A stretch of DNA of 64,000 nucleotides, taken from NCBI GenBank assembly GCA_051654905.1, contig JBOFYY010000158.1:62001-126000 (forward strand). The letters run 5' to 3'. A model generated the notes under the pieces. That model was not told the origin of the DNA and did not search any database. It saw only the letters and a list, made by a program, of their open reading frames with translations. Source of the DNA: JBOFIQ01 sp051654905 (GTDB lineage Bacteria > Actinomycetota > Actinomycetes > Propionibacteriales > Propionibacteriaceae). Positions 36,444 to 45,203 of this stretch are shown piece after piece. The translations under genes and the position numbers were made by a program. Position 1 is the stretch's first letter, and each line of letters starts with the position of its first letter.

Positions 36444-37130
36444 TCATGCTTTAACAAATACTGACTCCACTGCACCGTCAGGGATCGCCACTCGATACCC
36501 GTCTGATACTAAGACGATTCCACCAGGAACTTCAGTAGCAGTAACTGTCCGCCCATCCAAGATACCTGACTCCACAAATAGAGTTAACAATTCCACATCA
36601 GTCTGTACTCGTTCACCAATCCGCACTACAGACAACTCTTTTTTACCAGCAGCTATCGCTGCAGTAAGACGCTGCACTCCATCAAGGAATGCTGGCACTT
36701 TTGCTGACTCGCCTAGTTCTGTTAGAGCAGGGATAGGAGTTCCGTAAGGGGTATGCGTCGGGTGATCCAGTAGATCCACTAATCGACGCTCCACAACTTC
36801 AGTCATCACATGTTCCCAGCGACAAGCCTCATCATGAACCAGTTCTAGCGGAATACCGATAATGCTAGCCAGCGTGCATTCTGCAAGGCGATGCCGACGC
36901 ATGACGCGGAGTGCTTGGGCTTCACCTTCAGCAGAAAGTTCAATAGCTCGATCTTCGCCTACTCGTAGCAGACCGTCTCGCTCCATACGTCCAACGGTTT
37001 GGGAAACAGTCGGACTCGACTGTTCTAGTCGTTCAGCGATGCGAGCACGCAGCGGAGCGATGCCTTCCTCGCTCAGCTCAACGATGGTTCGCAAATACAT
37101 TTCTGTTGTGTCAATTAAGTCACCACTCAT
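36444..37130 (-). CDS. DtxR family metal-dependent transcriptional regulator
   Basis: A 228-residue iron/manganese-sensing repressor. Residues 1-70 form the winged helix (QSSPTVSQTVGRMERDGLL), then the dimerisation domain with metal ligands in RHRLAECTLASIIGIP and HDEACRWEHVMT, and a C-terminal SH3-like domain. The overall layout matches DtxR/IdeR rather than the short MntR. AAAGGGG lies upstream of the ATG. Thioredoxin follows on the same strand. Confidence 0.92.
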   Translation of the reverse strand: MSGDLIDTTEMYLRTIVELSEEGIAPLRARIAERLEQSSPTVSQTVGRMERDGLLRVGEDRAIELSAEGEAQALRVMRRHRLAECTLASIIGIPLELVHDEACRWEHVMTEVVERRLVDLLDHPTHTPYGTPIPALTELGESAKVPAFLDGVQRLTAAIAAGKKELSVVRIGERVQTDVELLTLFVESGILDGRTVTATEVPGGIVLVSDGYRVAIPDGAVESVFVKA

Positions 37131-37383
37131 GCCAAAGCCCCTTTCTCTACCACTAGCCTACGCATTAGACAAGGTTAGGCAATCCAAACTCTGCCATGAA
37201 TCGCCGGAAAATGTATCGATTTTCTGCGAAATACCGTATTGATTACTTCACTAGCCTACCGTTTACTCTCTCAATGAGACCCCCGCGTGGCTAAAACAAC
37301 CTTCATTAGATACCGTGGATGTTGCCCACGGTTCCGCGCGCGAGGCGCTCGGGACGCCGTCCAACTCAGGAGATGGTTTTCAC
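37131..37383. promoter_or_regulatory. Divergent region between dtxR-type gene and serC
   Basis: A 253-base gap holding two promoters. Next to serC there is a leader with an inverted repeat ACCGTGG/CCACGGT (about 37313-37334) and a GC-rich stretch, then AGGAG 11 bases before the ATG. No known riboswitch is recognisable. Confidence 0.45.
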
Positions 37384-38463
37384 ATGACCCGTATTTACAA
37401 CTTCTCTGCCGGACCGTCCGTCCTGCCTGTACCTGTTCTTGAGGCTTGTGCACGCGACATGCTCGATTACAAAGGATCAGGCATGTCCGTCATGGAGATG
37501 AGCCACCGCAGCAAGGTATACCTCGATATTTTCACCGAGGCTGAGGCTCTACTCCGTCAGGTTCTAGAAGTTCCCGATAACTACAAGGTGCTTTTCCTTC
37601 AAGGCGGAGCCACCCTACAGTTCGCTATGGTTCCGATGAACCTCATGAAGGAAAAGGCCGACTACGTAGTCACCGGTTCTTTCGCTAAGAGCGCTTATAA
37701 CGAAGGCAAGAAGTACGGTCAGGCAAACCTCGCCGCTACCTCAGAGCCAGAAAAGTTCTCGTTCATCCCACGCCAGGGCGACCTCAAACTCGATCCAGAG
37801 GCTTCCTTCGTTCACATCTGCGAGAACAATACCATCGAAGGAACCAAGTGGGATTACATCCCTGAGACCGGCAATGTGCCACTAATCTCTGATATGTCTT
37901 CCTGCATTCTTTCCGAGAAGATTGACTGGTCGAAGTACGCCATGATCTACATGGGCGCACAGAAGAACATGGCACCAGCAGGTCTAACCGTCGTCATCAT
38001 GCGTGACGATATGGACATCCAGCATCCTGCTTTCCAGCCGATCATGATGGATTACCAGAAGATGATCGACAAGGAGTCCATGTACAACACTCCTTCCTGC
38101 TGGCCAATCTACGTCCTGGGCGAAAACCTCAAGTGGGTTCAGGAACAAGGCGGCGTCGAAGCTATGCATGAGTTGGCAGTCAAGCGCTCCAGCCTCATCT
38201 ACGACTTCCTCGAAACCTCCACCCTGTTCAAGGCAACTGCCGACAAGCAGTCTCGTTCCATGATGAATGTCACATTCACTACTGGTGATGACGAGCTAGA
38301 TGCACTCTTCGCTAAGGAAAGTGCCGCAGCAGGTATGTCCAACTTGAAGGGACACCGTTCCGTAGGTGGCATGCGCGCATCCATCTACAACGCAATGCCC
38401 GTTGAAGGCGTCGAGACACTGGTTGCCTTCATGAAGGCATTCGAAGCCAAGCACGGCAAGTAA
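37384..38463 (+). CDS. serC: Phosphoserine aminotransferase
   Basis: PLP enzyme making phosphoserine from phosphohydroxypyruvate and glutamate. The 359-residue protein starts MTRIYNFSAGPSVLPVPVLE, has FLQGGATLQF and the PLP lysine in MGAQKNMAPAGL, and RSSMMNVTF-like segment (RSMMNVTF) near residue 300, all typical of SerC. It is first in the serC-serA-DUF1015 operon; serA begins 13 bases after. Codon use looks highly optimised. Confidence 0.96.
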   Translation: MTRIYNFSAGPSVLPVPVLEACARDMLDYKGSGMSVMEMSHRSKVYLDIFTEAEALLRQVLEVPDNYKVLFLQGGATLQFAMVPMNLMKEKADYVVTGSFAKSAYNEGKKYGQANLAATSEPEKFSFIPRQGDLKLDPEASFVHICENNTIEGTKWDYIPETGNVPLISDMSSCILSEKIDWSKYAMIYMGAQKNMAPAGLTVVIMRDDMDIQHPAFQPIMMDYQKMIDKESMYNTPSCWPIYVLGENLKWVQEQGGVEAMHELAVKRSSLIYDFLETSTLFKATADKQSRSMMNVTFTTGDDELDALFAKESAAAGMSNLKGHRSVGGMRASIYNAMPVEGVETLVAFMKAFEAKHGK

Positions 38464-38476
38464 GGAATTATTCACC

Positions 38477-39391
38477 ATGTCTAATGGAATTAAGGTTCTG
38501 GCATCGGATGGTATTGAAGCCACTGCCGCCGCCAAACTCATTGAGCTTGGTTTTGAAGTAGAGCAGCAGTTCTACGAGCCAGAAGCTCTTGCTGAAAAAA
38601 TCAAGGACGTTAACGTTCTAGTTGTCCGCTCAGCTACCAAGGTTCGTCAGCCCATCATTGATGCTGCTGTTGAAACTGGTCAGCTAAAGCTCGTAATTCG
38701 AGCTGGCGTTGGCGTCGATAACATCGACGTTGCTTACGCTGAAGATAAGGGAATTGCGGTACGCAATACTCCTCGCGCCTCATCTGCATCGGTAGCTGAA
38801 CTAGTTATCGGTCACATGTTTGCTATTGCTCGCTTCATTCCTGCCGCTAACGTCACCATGCGTAAAGGCGAATGGAATAAGAAGAAGTACGAGGGTGTCG
38901 AACTAGCTGGCAAGACCCTTGGCGTTGTCGGAATGGGACGTATCGGACAAGAGACCGCTAAGCGCGCCGCAGCTCTTGGCATGGATGTTGTCTACTACGA
39001 TCTCTACGAAGTTCCGGTACCTCACAAGAAGGTTGAACTCGACGAGCTTTACCGCACGTCAGATTTCATCACCCTTCATGTGCCCAAGCCAGCAGATCGT
39101 CCGCACCTCATTGGTCCCGAAGAAATTGCCACCATGAAAGATGGCGTCTTCCTAGTCAATGCTGCCCGCGGTGGCGTCATCGACGAGAATGCTCTTGTCG
39201 ATGCCATTGAATCTGGCAAAATTGCTGCTGCTGCTCTTGATGTTTTCGCTGAAGAGCCAACCAAGAACGAACGCGTACTTTCTTGCGACGCAATTTCGCT
39301 CACCCCTCACATTGGCGCTTCCACCAAGGAAGCTCAGTCCCGTATCGGTGAGGAGATCGTATCGATCATCACCGAACATTTCGAGAAGTAG
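38477..39391 (+). CDS. serA: D-3-phosphoglycerate dehydrogenase (short form)
   Basis: NAD-dependent first step of serine synthesis. The 304-residue protein has the Rossmann loop VVGMGRIGQETA near residue 150, catalytic Arg in VNAARGGVID, Glu in FAEEP and His in LTPHIGAST. It ends right after the catalytic domain, so the ACT/ASB regulatory domains of longer SerA are absent and serine feedback through them is unlikely. AAGGA precedes the ATG. Confidence 0.95.
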   Translation: MSNGIKVLASDGIEATAAAKLIELGFEVEQQFYEPEALAEKIKDVNVLVVRSATKVRQPIIDAAVETGQLKLVIRAGVGVDNIDVAYAEDKGIAVRNTPRASSASVAELVIGHMFAIARFIPAANVTMRKGEWNKKKYEGVELAGKTLGVVGMGRIGQETAKRAAALGMDVVYYDLYEVPVPHKKVELDELYRTSDFITLHVPKPADRPHLIGPEEIATMKDGVFLVNAARGGVIDENALVDAIESGKIAAAALDVFAEEPTKNERVLSCDAISLTPHIGASTKEAQSRIGEEIVSIITEHFEK

Positions 39392-39402
39392 GACATTAAT
39401 TC

Positions 39403-40656
39403 ATGGTTGATATCAAGCCGTTCCGGTCCGTTCGTCCTGCCGCTTCATTAGCTGATCAGGTTGCAGCGCTCCCCTACGACACAATGAACTCTGCCGAAGC
39501 TCGGGAACTCGTCAAAGACAATCCTTACTCCTTCCTGCATGTCGATAAGTCGGAGGTGGATCTACCTGAAGGTACCGATCTCTACTCTGATGCGGTGTAC
39601 GCAAAGGCCACTGAGAACCTTCAAAAAATGATTGCTGACGGCACTCTGGTCTGGGATCAGAAGCCGTGCTACTACATCTACAAGCTAGTCATGGGTTCTC
39701 ATGAACAGTCAGGTCTAGTTGCCTGCTCTGCTATCGATGATTACCAGGAAAATGCGATCAAGAAGCATGAGCTAACTCGCGCCGCCAAGGAAGAAGACCG
39801 TATCCGTCACGTCGATGAGACTGACTTCCATACCGGTCCGATTTACCTTGCTTACCGCGATGTTGCTGAGCTGAACGATATCGTTGCACAGTGGCAAGAT
39901 TCTCACGATCCTGCTGCTGACGTCGTAGCTGACGATCAAATCCGTCACACCGTGTGGGTGATTGATGATGTTGAGCTACTAGATCGTATTACTGGTCTTT
40001 TTGCTCAGATTCCTGCCACCTATATCGCTGATGGGCACCACCGTTGTGCATCTGCTGCCAAGGTTGGACTACGTCGCCGCGAAGCTGCTGGCGTAACTAA
40101 GGGTCTGGAATCTGATTACTTCTTGTCAGTGCTATTCCCAGCTGGACAGCTAGCGATCATGGACTATAACCGCGTGGTTACTGATCTCAACGGTCTCACC
40201 ACCGATGAGTACCTAGCTGCGGTAGCGAAGGCAGGTTTCACTGTTACTGCTGCTCCAGCTGGCGAGCCTTACCGCCCGCAAAGCAAGCACGAGTTCGGAA
40301 TGCTCCTCGACGACGTATGGTACGTCTTGACTGCTACCGCAGCCATCGTCGACGAGAATGATCCAATCAAGCAGCTCGACGTTTCAATTCTCCAGGAAAA
40401 TCTCCTACACCCAATCTTGGGTATTGCAGATCCACGCACCGATAACCGCATTGATTTCATCGGCGGTATTCGTGGTCTTGGCGAACTAGAAAAGCGCTGC
40501 CATGAGGATATGAAGGTTGCTTTCTCGATGTTCCCAACATCGATGGATGACCTCTTCGCCATTGCTGACGCCGGAGCTATCATGCCTCCTAAGTCAACTT
40601 GGTTCGAGCCAAAGATGCGTTCTGGACTATTCCTCCATTCGCTAACACAGGCCTAA
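39403..40656 (+). CDS. DUF1015 family protein
   Basis: A 417-residue soluble protein of the DUF1015 family: IKPFRSVRPAASLADQVAAL PYDTM-type opening, HELTRAAKEEDR, YIADGHHRCASA, and FIGGIRGLGELE. It starts 11 bases after serA and shares the terminator, so it is the third gene of the serine operon. The GHHR region and repeated association with serC-serA suggest a step or control in serine metabolism; a phosphoserine phosphatase gene is not in this window. No activity should be assumed. Confidence 0.9.
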   Translation: MVDIKPFRSVRPAASLADQVAALPYDTMNSAEARELVKDNPYSFLHVDKSEVDLPEGTDLYSDAVYAKATENLQKMIADGTLVWDQKPCYYIYKLVMGSHEQSGLVACSAIDDYQENAIKKHELTRAAKEEDRIRHVDETDFHTGPIYLAYRDVAELNDIVAQWQDSHDPAADVVADDQIRHTVWVIDDVELLDRITGLFAQIPATYIADGHHRCASAAKVGLRRREAAGVTKGLESDYFLSVLFPAGQLAIMDYNRVVTDLNGLTTDEYLAAVAKAGFTVTAAPAGEPYRPQSKHEFGMLLDDVWYVLTATAAIVDENDPIKQLDVSILQENLLHPILGIADPRTDNRIDFIGGIRGLGELEKRCHEDMKVAFSMFPTSMDDLFAIADAGAIMPPKSTWFEPKMRSGLFLHSLTQA

Positions 40657-40667
40657 CCTCCTAGCTA

Positions 40668-40716
40668 GGCGGGTGTGGGACTCTTGGTTTTCCAGAGTCC
40701 CACACCCGCCTTTGTG
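40668..40716 (+). terminator. Terminator of the serC-serA operon
   Basis: Seventeen-base arms GGCGGGTGTGGGACTCT / AGAGTCCCACACCCGCC (40668-40684, 40694-40710) followed by TTTGTG. Very stable. Confidence 0.92.
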
Positions 40717-40749
40717 TATCTGTTGGCAATCATTGCCTAAGCTGACTAC

Positions 40750-41394
40750 ATGACAGATCGAATAGTTCAGATCCCTGACGAGCGAGTAACTACCTGGATC
40801 CGTAATTTTTCTGATCGTCATGGCATCCCTAGCTATGAGCCTGCCGACACCTCCCTAACTCTGCTTGCACCAGATGGCGCACAGGCTCGTCTACTTGTAC
40901 CGTGGCTACCTTGGCAGCCCCATCGCGACCCGCTAGCGGCGTTTCTAGAGCATTTGAAGACTTCTAGGCGCTTCGGTGTCATTATCGCCCGCAAACAGGC
41001 TCACGCGGTCGGCATCATTGAAGGTAAAACCATCATTGCTTCAACTAATGACCGTCATTACGTACAGGGTCGTACTAAAGCTGGCGGATGGTCACAACAG
41101 CGTTACGCACGTCGTCGCGAGAATCAAGCTAAAGCCGCTTTCCAAGACGCTGCCGACGATGTAGTCAATCTACTATTACCTGCTATCGATGCCCTAGATT
41201 GGCTCGTTACCGGCGGTGAACAGCAAGCAATTCAAGCAGTTTTAGCTGATCCACGATTGCAACGTCAGCTAGCTGACTTACGTCAGAAATCTCCACAACG
41301 TGTCTGGCCGATGCCTGATCCACGTCGAGCAACATTGCTTGATTTCGCTACCATCTTTCAATCGATACCCATCGAGCTTAATAACTTGTGCTAA
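40750..41394 (+). CDS. acVLRF1-type peptidyl-tRNA hydrolase (release-factor-like)
   Basis: A 214-residue member of the actinobacterial Vms1/ANKZF1-like release-factor family, implicated in freeing nascent chains from tRNA on stalled ribosomes. The key signature is GGWSQQRYARRRENQ near residue 113, with the Gln used in place of the eRF1 GGQ. A first domain of about 90 residues precedes it. The ATG is six bases after TAAGCT (40738-40743), so the mRNA is likely leaderless. A hypothetical gene follows. Confidence 0.88.
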   Translation: MTDRIVQIPDERVTTWIRNFSDRHGIPSYEPADTSLTLLAPDGAQARLLVPWLPWQPHRDPLAAFLEHLKTSRRFGVIIARKQAHAVGIIEGKTIIASTNDRHYVQGRTKAGGWSQQRYARRRENQAKAAFQDAADDVVNLLLPAIDALDWLVTGGEQQAIQAVLADPRLQRQLADLRQKSPQRVWPMPDPRRATLLDFATIFQSIPIELNNLC

Positions 41395-41419
41395 CCGTAA
41401 TTCAGCTACCGTAGATGTC

Positions 41420-42073
41420 ATGACCGATATCCGGTTCCACTATGTAACCGAACAACAGCTAGCTGAGCTTTCTCGTCCTGGCTCAAGTCAGGCTGATGAG
41501 TTTCGTGCCCTTGCCGAGCGCCGCTGGCTATCACGCGCCGCCCGCCCACAACGAGGAATGCTCGACCGGTTAGGGCCACTCACTAAGAATCCACTCTTAC
41601 CGCAAACAGATTCCGGCATTCCGGCACCACACGACGTAGCAGAGCTTCTTGCGGGCAATGATTTGGAACCAGCTCGTCGATTAGCTGGCTGGCGGCTGAC
41701 AGATACTTGGTTAGCTTCATTAGCGAGTTCATCTGCTCGAATAACGCCATCACAACAAGAATGGAATGGCTTACATAGCGAGTTACTAGCCGCTAAAACT
41801 CCCATAGCAGCAACCCCAAAAGTTCTCTTAACAAAAGAGCCGCTACCGCTTTCGTTGAGCATGCTGCCCGCTATGAGCGCTGGATATACAAACTATTGCG
41901 ATGCTTATCAGTGTGCACAGATAGTTGCTACTGCGATACCACAACTAACTACACCTCATCTTAAGCTAGCAAAAGAGCTGCTTAGCGCACTTCCTGCTAA
42001 TAAGAATGGGGGCGAGAAGACAGCTTTCGCACACCATCTCGCCCCCATATTAGTGACGTTGATTTTTTCTTAA
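41420..42073 (+). CDS. Hypothetical protein downstream of acVLRF1
   Basis: A 217-residue protein starting MTDIRFHYVTEQQLAELSRP. No known domain is recognised; it is soluble with many Ala, Leu and Pro. TACCGT lies seven bases before the ATG. The last 22 codons run through a long hairpin (42006-42048) that also looks like the terminator of the convergent permease gene, and the stop lies one base from that gene's stop. The true C-terminus may therefore have been altered. Confidence 0.65.
   Translation: MTDIRFHYVTEQQLAELSRPGSSQADEFRALAERRWLSRAARPQRGMLDRLGPLTKNPLLPQTDSGIPAPHDVAELLAGNDLEPARRLAGWRLTDTWLASLASSSARITPSQQEWNGLHSELLAAKTPIAATPKVLLTKEPLPLSLSMLPAMSAGYTNYCDAYQCAQIVATAIPQLTTPHLKLAKELLSALPANKNGGEKTAFAHHLAPILVTLIFS
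42006..42048. terminator. Hairpin inside the 3' end of the hypothetical gene
   Basis: Arms ATGGGGGCGAGA and TCTCGCCCCCAT (42006-42017 and 42037-42048) are exact complements with a 19-base loop. On the minus strand it lies 27 bases after the purine permease stop and is followed by a T-rich stretch. On the plus strand it is coding. Confidence 0.65.
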
Positions 42074-42074
42074 A

Positions 42075-43610
42075 CTACTTGATCAGCGACATTAAGAGAC
42101 CTTGAATGAAGTAAACCAAGAAAGCGGCCGCGACAACCCACATCAACGGATGAACTTGCTTCATCTTGCCGCGTACTGTCTTCAGCACCACATGGAAAAT
42201 GAAGCCAGCACCGATACCAGCAGTAATTGAGAATGAGAACGGCATCAAGACAATCGTCAAGAATGCTGGCAGTCCTTCTTCAATATCATGCCAATCAATT
42301 TCAGTGACCTGACTCATCATCAAGAATCCTACGAATACCAACACTGGTGTAGAGGCTTCTGAAGGAACCATGAGCACTAACGGTGATAGGAACATCGACA
42401 CTACGAAGGCCACGCCAGCAACCACTGACGAGAGTCCAGTTCGAGCACCAGCTCCCACGCCAGAAGCTGATTCGATGTAGGAGGTGTTAGACGATACTGA
42501 GCCAATACCACCAGCCATAGCTGCGATCGAGTCAACGAGCAGGATTTCCTTGAGCCGGGGCGGATTGCCATGTTTGTCTAACAGACCTGCTTCAGCACCT
42601 ACCGCAACAACTGTTCCCATGGTGTCGAAGAAGTCGCTCAGCAGCAATGCGAAGACGATCAGCAATAAGCTGAGTGCCCGAGACCAAGAGAAACTTCCGC
42701 CAGGGAAGAAGGCTCCAAACAAATCTACTTGTCCGATAAGTCCCAAATTAGGAGCATGGAATCCGTCGGAAAGAGCTGGCACATTCAGCATCCAGCCGCC
42801 TGGATTATCTTTACCTAATACTCCTTGATGAGAAATCGCTTCAATGATCGCAGCCAACGCCGTCGAACCTAGAATTGCGATTAACAAACCACCTGGCACC
42901 TTCTTAGCATGGAGAACTGCACACAGCAGCAATCCGAAAATGAAGATGAAAAGTGGCCATCCTTGGATAGAGCCGTTGATACCTAGCTCTACCGGTGGAG
43001 CGCCCGCTGGTTTACGAACTAGACCACCGTCGATAAGCCCTACAAAGGCAACAAAAAGACCGATGCCTACGCTAATTGCAGCACGCATAGAGCGTGGAAC
43101 CGCTTTGAAAATTGCAGTGCGGACACCGGTAAGAACTAAAGCAGTGATGATGATGCCTTCTAGAAGCACCAGACCCATCGCTTGTTGCCAGGTCATTGTT
43201 GGCACAATGACATAAGCAAGTAAGGCGTTTAATCCCAGACCAGTCGCCAAAGCGATTGGGAAACGCGCGTAGACACCCATGAGAATTGTCATGAGCCCGG
43301 CAATTAAAGCAGTAGCGGTAGCTACCATCGCCATTGATGTGTTTACGTTGGCTCCGATAACGTGACCGGCTCCGTCTAATTTCGGCAATCCTGAAATCAG
43401 CATGCCGTTGACATCGGTTTGAGTGCCGATGATTATGGGGTTGAGGGCGAGAATGTACGCCATCGTGAAAAATGTGACCAGACCACCAACGATTTCTCGT
43501 CGGATAGTGGAGCCACGCTCGGTAATGGAGAAGAAACCGTCAAGACCTCCGGCGGAGGTAGCTGCACTTTCAGCAGGAATGCGAACCGCCTTAGGGGATT
43601 TAAGCACCAT
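42075..43610 (-). CDS. Purine nucleobase permease (NCS2/AzgA-PbuG type)
   Basis: A 511-residue carrier with about 12-14 membrane segments for guanine/hypoxanthine or adenine. Diagnostic segments: GGLVTFFTMAYILALNP in TM1, ALATGLGLNALLAY, DFFDTMGTVVAVGAEAGLLD, and SNTSYIESASGVGAGARTGL. It differs from the uraA-type NCS2 protein at 15408. A basic N-terminal extension of about 25 residues precedes the core. AGGA lies 7 bases before ATG. Divergent from the DUF2530 gene. Confidence 0.93.
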   Translation of the reverse strand: MVLKSPKAVRIPAESAATSAGGLDGFFSITERGSTIRREIVGGLVTFFTMAYILALNPIIIGTQTDVNGMLISGLPKLDGAGHVIGANVNTSMAMVATATALIAGLMTILMGVYARFPIALATGLGLNALLAYVIVPTMTWQQAMGLVLLEGIIITALVLTGVRTAIFKAVPRSMRAAISVGIGLFVAFVGLIDGGLVRKPAGAPPVELGINGSIQGWPLFIFIFGLLLCAVLHAKKVPGGLLIAILGSTALAAIIEAISHQGVLGKDNPGGWMLNVPALSDGFHAPNLGLIGQVDLFGAFFPGGSFSWSRALSLLLIVFALLLSDFFDTMGTVVAVGAEAGLLDKHGNPPRLKEILLVDSIAAMAGGIGSVSSNTSYIESASGVGAGARTGLSSVVAGVAFVVSMFLSPLVLMVPSEASTPVLVFVGFLMMSQVTEIDWHDIEEGLPAFLTIVLMPFSFSITAGIGAGFIFHVVLKTVRGKMKQVHPLMWVVAAAFLVYFIQGLLMSLIK

Positions 43611-43652
43611 GAGGTAATCCTATTCTATAAAACTACCTCTAGAATCAGCAGT

Positions 43653-43922
43653 ATGAGCCGTCACCAGCGCCAACGACGAGGACCTGTCCTCATGCAAGCT
43701 ACCGTACCTCCGCTAGATGAGAATGGTCTGACCGCTTTCAGCATCGGAACCGCTGTTTTTACGGTTCTAACGGCAGTAGCATTCATCTACCAAAATTACT
43801 TGGCAACACAAGGAAAACTCTGGATATTGTGGGTTTGCGTAGCTGGTTTAGCAATAGGAGTCATGTCACTTACTTATTGCTTTTGGCGAACTCATCCGCA
43901 CGACAAAAAGAAGAACTCTTAA
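43653..43922 (+). CDS. DUF2530-like small membrane protein
   Basis: An 89-residue protein with two membrane segments (about 28-47 and 53-74) and a basic, KKK-rich C-terminus. Size, topology and position beside a DUF3027 gene match DUF2530 proteins of Actinobacteria. The ATG follows TAGAAT (43640-43645) by seven bases; longer upstream readings run antisense into the permease. Its TAA overlaps the convergent gene's stop within TTAA. Confidence 0.75.
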   Translation: MSRHQRQRRGPVLMQATVPPLDENGLTAFSIGTAVFTVLTAVAFIYQNYLATQGKLWILWVCVAGLAIGVMSLTYCFWRTHPHDKKKNS

Positions 43923-44695
43923 CTGAAAAGTGAATTATCGAGTGAAATAGTATCCCAAGCAGGTGCGCCTAACTCGATACTTTGTTCTTCCGAAACCACA
44001 TCAGAATGCGCACCACAACCATGATCCACTGACGTTACTCGACCATCAGAAGGCGAAAATGCGTTACCACAAGCCCCAAACAACGCCCCCAAGCGACCTT
44101 GTAGGCGAATAAAGTAGCCACAATCTACGCAGATTCCTGGAGCCAACTTCGTCATCTGGTTATCTGGACCACCCTCACCAGCAAACCAACGCTCTGCTGC
44201 TTGAACACGACCAGTATCTGAAAGAACTCTTTCGCGACCCAACCCTAACTCAGCAACAACTGAGCGAATGATCGAAGCCTGCGCCGGTTCGGTATCTGGG
44301 GCAATATCGCCACCAGTAAAACCAGGTTCTAAGCGCGGATCATCGTCAGCGGTAGGCATTACGACGCCCGGCGCTATGTCCCCTGCTTGAATACGATCAG
44401 CATAAGGAATCCATGCTGGAGCGATTAGCGCTTGCGAACTAGGTAAAAGTACAACTTCGTCAACGGTAACTGTCTTGGCTCGAGCGGCCCTAGTTACCGT
44501 AACCGCCCAACGCCAACCGACATATCCTGAATGAGGACAAGTAAACCAATGCGTTGCTACTCGACTCGCTTCAGCAGTCACCTCAAGATATTCGCCAACT
44601 CCAAATATCGAAGCAGCTTCTTCCGCAGCAGCGCGCGCAATATCTACAGCGTCACGCAGCGCTGGATCTATCTTGCTCATCTTTGTCGTAGCCAT
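43919..44695 (-). CDS. DUF3027 family protein
   Basis: A 258-residue actinobacterial protein. Conserved parts: HWFTCPHSGYVGWRWAVTV near residue 49, the PAWIPYADRIQAGDIAPG block, and a cysteine-containing end (CVDCGYFIRLQG, FGACGN, DHGCGAHS) that may bind zinc. Function unknown; usually next to cold-shock protein genes, as here (30 bases after the csp gene). Confidence 0.85.
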   Translation of the reverse strand: MATTKMSKIDPALRDAVDIARAAAEEAASIFGVGEYLEVTAEASRVATHWFTCPHSGYVGWRWAVTVTRAARAKTVTVDEVVLLPSSQALIAPAWIPYADRIQAGDIAPGVVMPTADDDPRLEPGFTGGDIAPDTEPAQASIIRSVVAELGLGRERVLSDTGRVQAAERWFAGEGGPDNQMTKLAPGICVDCGYFIRLQGRLGALFGACGNAFSPSDGRVTSVDHGCGAHSDVVSEEQSIELGAPAWDTISLDNSLFS

Positions 44696-44725
44696 GGTTA
44701 ACTCATTCTCCCATAGGAGAGCGAC

Positions 44726-45109
44726 TCACAACTCCAGTTCGTCAGCAACAGCGCGCAGCACTGCTGCAACTTTTATAGCGACCTTAGGGTCTGGGTGACG
44801 ATGATGGCGGTATCCATTGCCAATACCATCAAGCATTTTGATGATGTCTTCAACAATGACAGCCATAGTTTCAGCTGATTTACGCTGAGCCTTCGATAGC
44901 GAAGGTGGCGTATCAATGAGAGTAAGACTCAGCGCCTGCTCTCCTTTGCGTCCTTCGATAACGCCGAACTCAACTTTTTGTCCTGCTTTGAGAGCAGTTA
45001 CTCCGGCTGGGAGAGCATTGGCGCGCACATAGACGTCTCCGCCACCATCCTTGGTGAGGAAGCCAAAACCCTTCTCCGCATCATAAAAGCGGACTTTGCC
45101 AGTGGGCAT
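44726..45109 (-). CDS. Cold-shock domain protein with C-terminal extension
   Basis: Residues 1-65 form the cold-shock beta barrel (GKVRFYDAEKGFGFLTKDGG). RNP1 KGFGFL is normal, but RNP2 reads DVYVRANAL instead of the usual DVFVHxSAI, so nucleic-acid binding may differ. A helical extension of about 60 residues follows (total 127; a simple Csp has 65-70). This long form next to DUF3027 is typical of Actinobacteria (CspB-like). Confidence 0.92.
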   Translation of the reverse strand: MPTGKVRFYDAEKGFGFLTKDGGGDVYVRANALPAGVTALKAGQKVEFGVIEGRKGEQALSLTLIDTPPSLSKAQRKSAETMAVIVEDIIKMLDGIGNGYRHHRHPDPKVAIKVAAVLRAVADELEL

Positions 45110-45203
45110 GATGAGTCCTTTCGTTCAAGAAAACAGCATCAACTATAACTGCTTATTAACTGATCTTACTTGTATCTGGGTCTCACACTCTAGACTGAAT
45201 GGT

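Noticed and set aside
37290..37383. Riboswitch upstream of serC
   Set aside because: Only a short hairpin and a GC-rich leader are visible; no known conserved core could be matched by eye.
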